Part shown: positions 6,628-8,443 of the stretch, one piece after another | How positions within the stretch are numbered: position 1 is the first letter of the stretch | Layout of the letters: each line of letters begins with the position of its first letter | DNA from: Verrucomicrobiales bacterium | Lineage (GTDB): Bacteria > Verrucomicrobiota > Verrucomicrobiia > Limisphaerales > UBA1100 | Length of the DNA: 8,443 bases | NCBI GenBank assembly: GCA_002718935.1 | Contig: PBFV01000013.1 | Coordinates: forward strand, 1 to 8,443 | Direction: 5' to 3' | Notes under the pieces: model-generated | The model's input: the letters and a program-made list of their open reading frames with translations, nothing else | Database searches by the model: none | Told to the model about the DNA's origin: nothing | Program-made: the position numbers and the translations under genes

Positions 6628-6921
6628 GTGAGTGAACCCACGCCACGGCCGGACACCGGCGCATCCTACCGGCAGTCCAAGCGAGAGTTGTATGTGATGA
6701 TCGCCGCTTGGGCGGTCACGGGCCTGTGGGTGCTGGGGTATAATTCGCAGGCGGCTTACGCAGCTGAAACTGAAGCGCCGGTTCAAATGCTCTTCGGTCT
6801 GCCGCGTTGGACGGTGCTGGGCTGGCTGCTGCCGTTACTGGTGGCCAACGCATTCACGATCTGGTTTTGCCTGCGCTTCATGCAGGATGAGCCGATGGAA
6901 GAATTGCCGGAAGACGAATGA
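6628..6921 (+). CDS. YhdT/DUF997 family small membrane protein, symporter partner
   Basis: A 97-residue protein with two membrane segments, about residues 21-40 and 60-83, and an acidic C-terminal tail (MQDEPMEELPEDE). The second half resembles E. coli YhdT: 'LPRW' before the second span, a Pro-Leu-Leu in the span, and a tail of the form '(Q/R)D.P.E(D/E)'. In E. coli, yhdT lies directly upstream of the pantothenate symporter gene panF. Here too the gene overlaps a sodium:solute symporter gene (ATGA). A role as a small accessory subunit or stabiliser of the symporter is inferred from this conserved pairing; the biochemical function of the family is not established. The GTG start at 6628 is chosen for the AAAGG spacing. 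Six bases upstream is an in-frame TTG alternative. The N-terminal 20 residues are polar and predicted to be outside the membrane. Confidence 0.85.
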   Translation: MSEPTPRPDTGASYRQSKRELYVMIAAWAVTGLWVLGYNSQAAYAAETEAPVQMLFGLPRWTVLGWLLPLLVANAFTIWFCLRFMQDEPMEELPEDE

Positions 6922-8443
6922 CCGGCGAGGATTTCATTTTGGCCTCCACGGCGGGCAACGCGGCTCTGGTAAGCTTCGCGATATATATGGTGGTGGTGTT
7001 TGTGTTGGCGGGGCTGGCGAATCGCGAACAATCGGGCAAATCCTTTCTCAACGAATATTTTCTCGGCAGCCGGAATCTGGGTATGTGGGCCTTTGCCTTT
7101 ACTTACGCGGCGACCAGTGCCTCGGGCGGGAGTTTCATGGGATTCCCTTCGTTGATTTACACGCATGGCTGGGTGATGGCGCTATGGATTGCCGGATACA
7201 TCATCGTGCCGCTGGTGGCCATTGGCCTGATCGCGAAGCGATTGAATCAGGTGGCGCGCAAGAGCGGAAGTATCACAGTGCCCGAGCTATTGCGCAAACG
7301 GCTAGGGAGCGACACGGTCGGGATGGTGGCGACCGTGCTGCTGGTATTCTTTCAGTTTTTCTTCCTGCTCGCCCAGTTCAAAGCGGGAGCTAAGATCATG
7401 ACGACGCTGCTGGGTGACGTGGCGGTTTACCAGGCCGCGGTGGCAGCGGTTGATCAATTTACGGCACCGATTCCATGGGTTGGATCGGCGGAGGCGGATT
7501 ACCTTTTGTGCTTGCTGGTGTTTGCTGTGTCGGTGGTGGCCTACACGGCATGGGGTGGGTTCCGGGCGGTTGTGTGGACGGACATGATGCAGGGGGTGAT
7601 CATGGGGCTGGGAGTGGTGATTTTGTTGGGCTTGGCGTTGTCGCAAGTGGGTGGTTTGGCAAAGGCCACGGAGGAACTTTCCCGGCAAGTACCGCCGAAA
7701 GAAGGCAACGCTACCCTTATCCGGTCAGTGGCAGATGAACCTTTGATTCTCGCCAAGGGCACATGGTTGGAAATGCCGAAAGAAAACGATCGTCAGCCTT
7801 TTGTGCGGTTGACGGAACAGGTCGAGTTTGTGGCCAAGCAATCGATTGTTACTAATGCGCCGATTTTACAGGTCCTTACTTCTTTAAAAAATGAACGAGA
7901 GTTGAAGGCCATCCGGGCACAGGTTTCAAAGCTCGAATTGAACGCCACCAACTTGGACGTAGAAGGGTACGATTACGGCGATGACAAACCCGGCGTGTAC
8001 GTCAGTGCGCCCGGTCCGAAGGACAGTAGCGCCACGGGGTTCCTGCCGATCATGCTGGCGATCAGTTTCTTTTGTTTTTGGCCCTTTGCCGGCGCGGCCC
8101 AACCTAGCTACATGGCGCGCCAAATGGCGTACAAAGACATTCCTACGTTACGGCATTCCATCATCTTTGTGGCGTTGTATTTTTCACTGATTTATTTTCC
8201 GTTGATCATCATCTTCACCTGCGGCCGTGTATTGCTGCCGGGCTGGGAGATGGATGCGGACCGCGTGATGCCGGAAATGGCCACCTACCTAACATCCGAA
8301 GCGGGGGTGCCATGGCTGGCCGGTTTGCTGGTGGCGGCACCGTTTGCAGCAGTGATGAGCAGCGTGGACAGTTTTTTGCTGCTAGTTTCCGGCAGCGTGG
8401 TGCGCGATGTATATCAACGGAAGAACCCGAAGGCCAGCGATGC
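6918..8443 (+). CDS. Sodium:solute symporter (SSS, PanF-like), 3' end cut by window
   Basis: The first 508 residues of an SSS-family secondary transporter with a LeuT-type fold, open to the window end. It starts at the ATG at 6918, overlapping the DUF997 stop, with GGAAG four bases upstream. Segments: TM1 about 16-34, TM2 56-80 with 'SASGGSFMGFPSLIY', TM3 85-106, TM4 135-165, TM5 194-212, TM6 218-244, TM7 375-395, TM8 413-439 and TM9 464-490. Family landmarks include 'YFLGSRNLG' at 47-55, 'AYTAWGGFRAVVWTD' at 208-222, 'QPSYMARQMAYKD' at 395-407 (PanF-like) and 'AAPFAAVMSS' with Ser481-Ser482 at the sodium (Na2) site. It is closest in pattern to PanF, but the substrate cannot be assigned. Residues about 247-373 form a long hydrophilic insert where PanF has roughly 35. 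Four or five more membrane spans are expected beyond the window. The protein probably works with the DUF997 protein and supplies the M81/RraA enzymes. Confidence 0.95.
   Translation, partial: MTGEDFILASTAGNAALVSFAIYMVVVFVLAGLANREQSGKSFLNEYFLGSRNLGMWAFAFTYAATSASGGSFMGFPSLIYTHGWVMALWIAGYIIVPLVAIGLIAKRLNQVARKSGSITVPELLRKRLGSDTVGMVATVLLVFFQFFFLLAQFKAGAKIMTTLLGDVAVYQAAVAAVDQFTAPIPWVGSAEADYLLCLLVFAVSVVAYTAWGGFRAVVWTDMMQGVIMGLGVVILLGLALSQVGGLAKATEELSRQVPPKEGNATLIRSVADEPLILAKGTWLEMPKENDRQPFVRLTEQVEFVAKQSIVTNAPILQVLTSLKNERELKAIRAQVSKLELNATNLDVEGYDYGDDKPGVYVSAPGPKDSSATGFLPIMLAISFFCFWPFAGAAQPSYMARQMAYKDIPTLRHSIIFVALYFSLIYFPLIIIFTCGRVLLPGWEMDADRVMPEMATYLTSEAGVPWLAGLLVAAPFAAVMSSVDSFLLLVSGSVVRDVYQRKNPKASD
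7656..8036 (+). other. Extended TM6-TM7 loop of the symporter (protein domain)
   Basis: This encodes residues about 247-373, between 'LSQVGGL' and 'FLPIMLAISFF'. The stretch is hydrophilic, rich in Lys, Glu and Asp, and includes a likely helix-rich part (about 297-340, 'LKNERELKAIRAQVSKLE') followed by an acidic 'DVEGYDYGDDKPG' segment. With the N-terminus outside, as in PutP/vSGLT, this loop faces the periplasm. It matches no domain I can name. Confidence 0.6.

Noticed and set aside
6548..6664. N-terminal extension of the RraA-like protein to the ATG at 6664
   Set aside because: The extra 39 residues are unlike the family and would overlap the DUF997 coding start. The ATG at 6547 gives the usual length.
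1..8443. tRNA genes, CRISPR arrays, transposases or phage genes
   Set aside because: I read the window for cloverleaf ends, regularly spaced repeats and DDE or integrase motifs and found none.

Overview
The window carries seven protein genes and almost no free intergenic space. GlnRS (glutaminyl-tRNA synthetase) is used only by some bacterial lineages. Shine-Dalgarno sites are mostly weak or absent. A GYF_2 (DUF4339) membrane protein lies next to an M81/RraA/symporter catabolic cluster. Together these fit a free-living Gram-negative bacterium of the Verrucomicrobiota/Planctomycetota (PVC) type. That placement is inference from gene content, not a sequence match. Sampled lines of the first gene are about 38-45% GC; sampled lines in the rest are about 52-62%.

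Left part (1-2647, plus strand): two polytopic membrane proteins joined by an ATGA stop/start overlap. The first carries, between its membrane segments, a soluble domain that reads like the periplasmic domain of ExbD/TolR. The second has an N-terminal GYF_2 domain, a Pro/Glu-rich linker and about eight membrane segments. They look like one two-protein membrane assembly of unknown function, and they are the least described part of the window.

Centre (2681-4375, plus strand): glnS, complete and canonical, starting 33 bases after the GYF_2 gene.

Right part: a divergently arranged metabolic cluster. On the minus strand, reading leftwards from about 6547, are an RraA-family aldolase/decarboxylase-like protein and then an M81 (MlrC-like) metallohydrolase. 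The latter ends exactly where glnS ends, tail to tail with no spacer. On the plus strand, reading rightwards from about 6628, are a small YhdT/DUF997 membrane protein and, through another ATGA overlap, a sodium:solute symporter cut by the window end. The yhdT-panF pair of Escherichia coli has the same order. The simplest reading is a sodium-driven uptake system plus two cytoplasmic enzymes for one substrate: amide or peptide-like bond hydrolysis (M81), then C-C cleavage of a keto acid (RraA fold). The substrate cannot be read from the sequence. The symporter has an unusually long hydrophilic insert (about 125 residues) between membrane segments 6 and 7, predicted to face the periplasm.

Non-coding structure: a CTCCGCG/CGCGGAG-type element lies at both ends of the M81 gene. 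The upstream copy is an imperfect hairpin filling the RraA-M81 gap. The downstream copy encodes the last residues of the M81 protein. The 80-base divergent gap (6548-6627) has a 13-base-period direct repeat and a 10-base palindrome next to the DUF997 start. No tRNA, rRNA, CRISPR array, insertion sequence or phage gene was seen, and no stretch over 300 bases lacks a gene.
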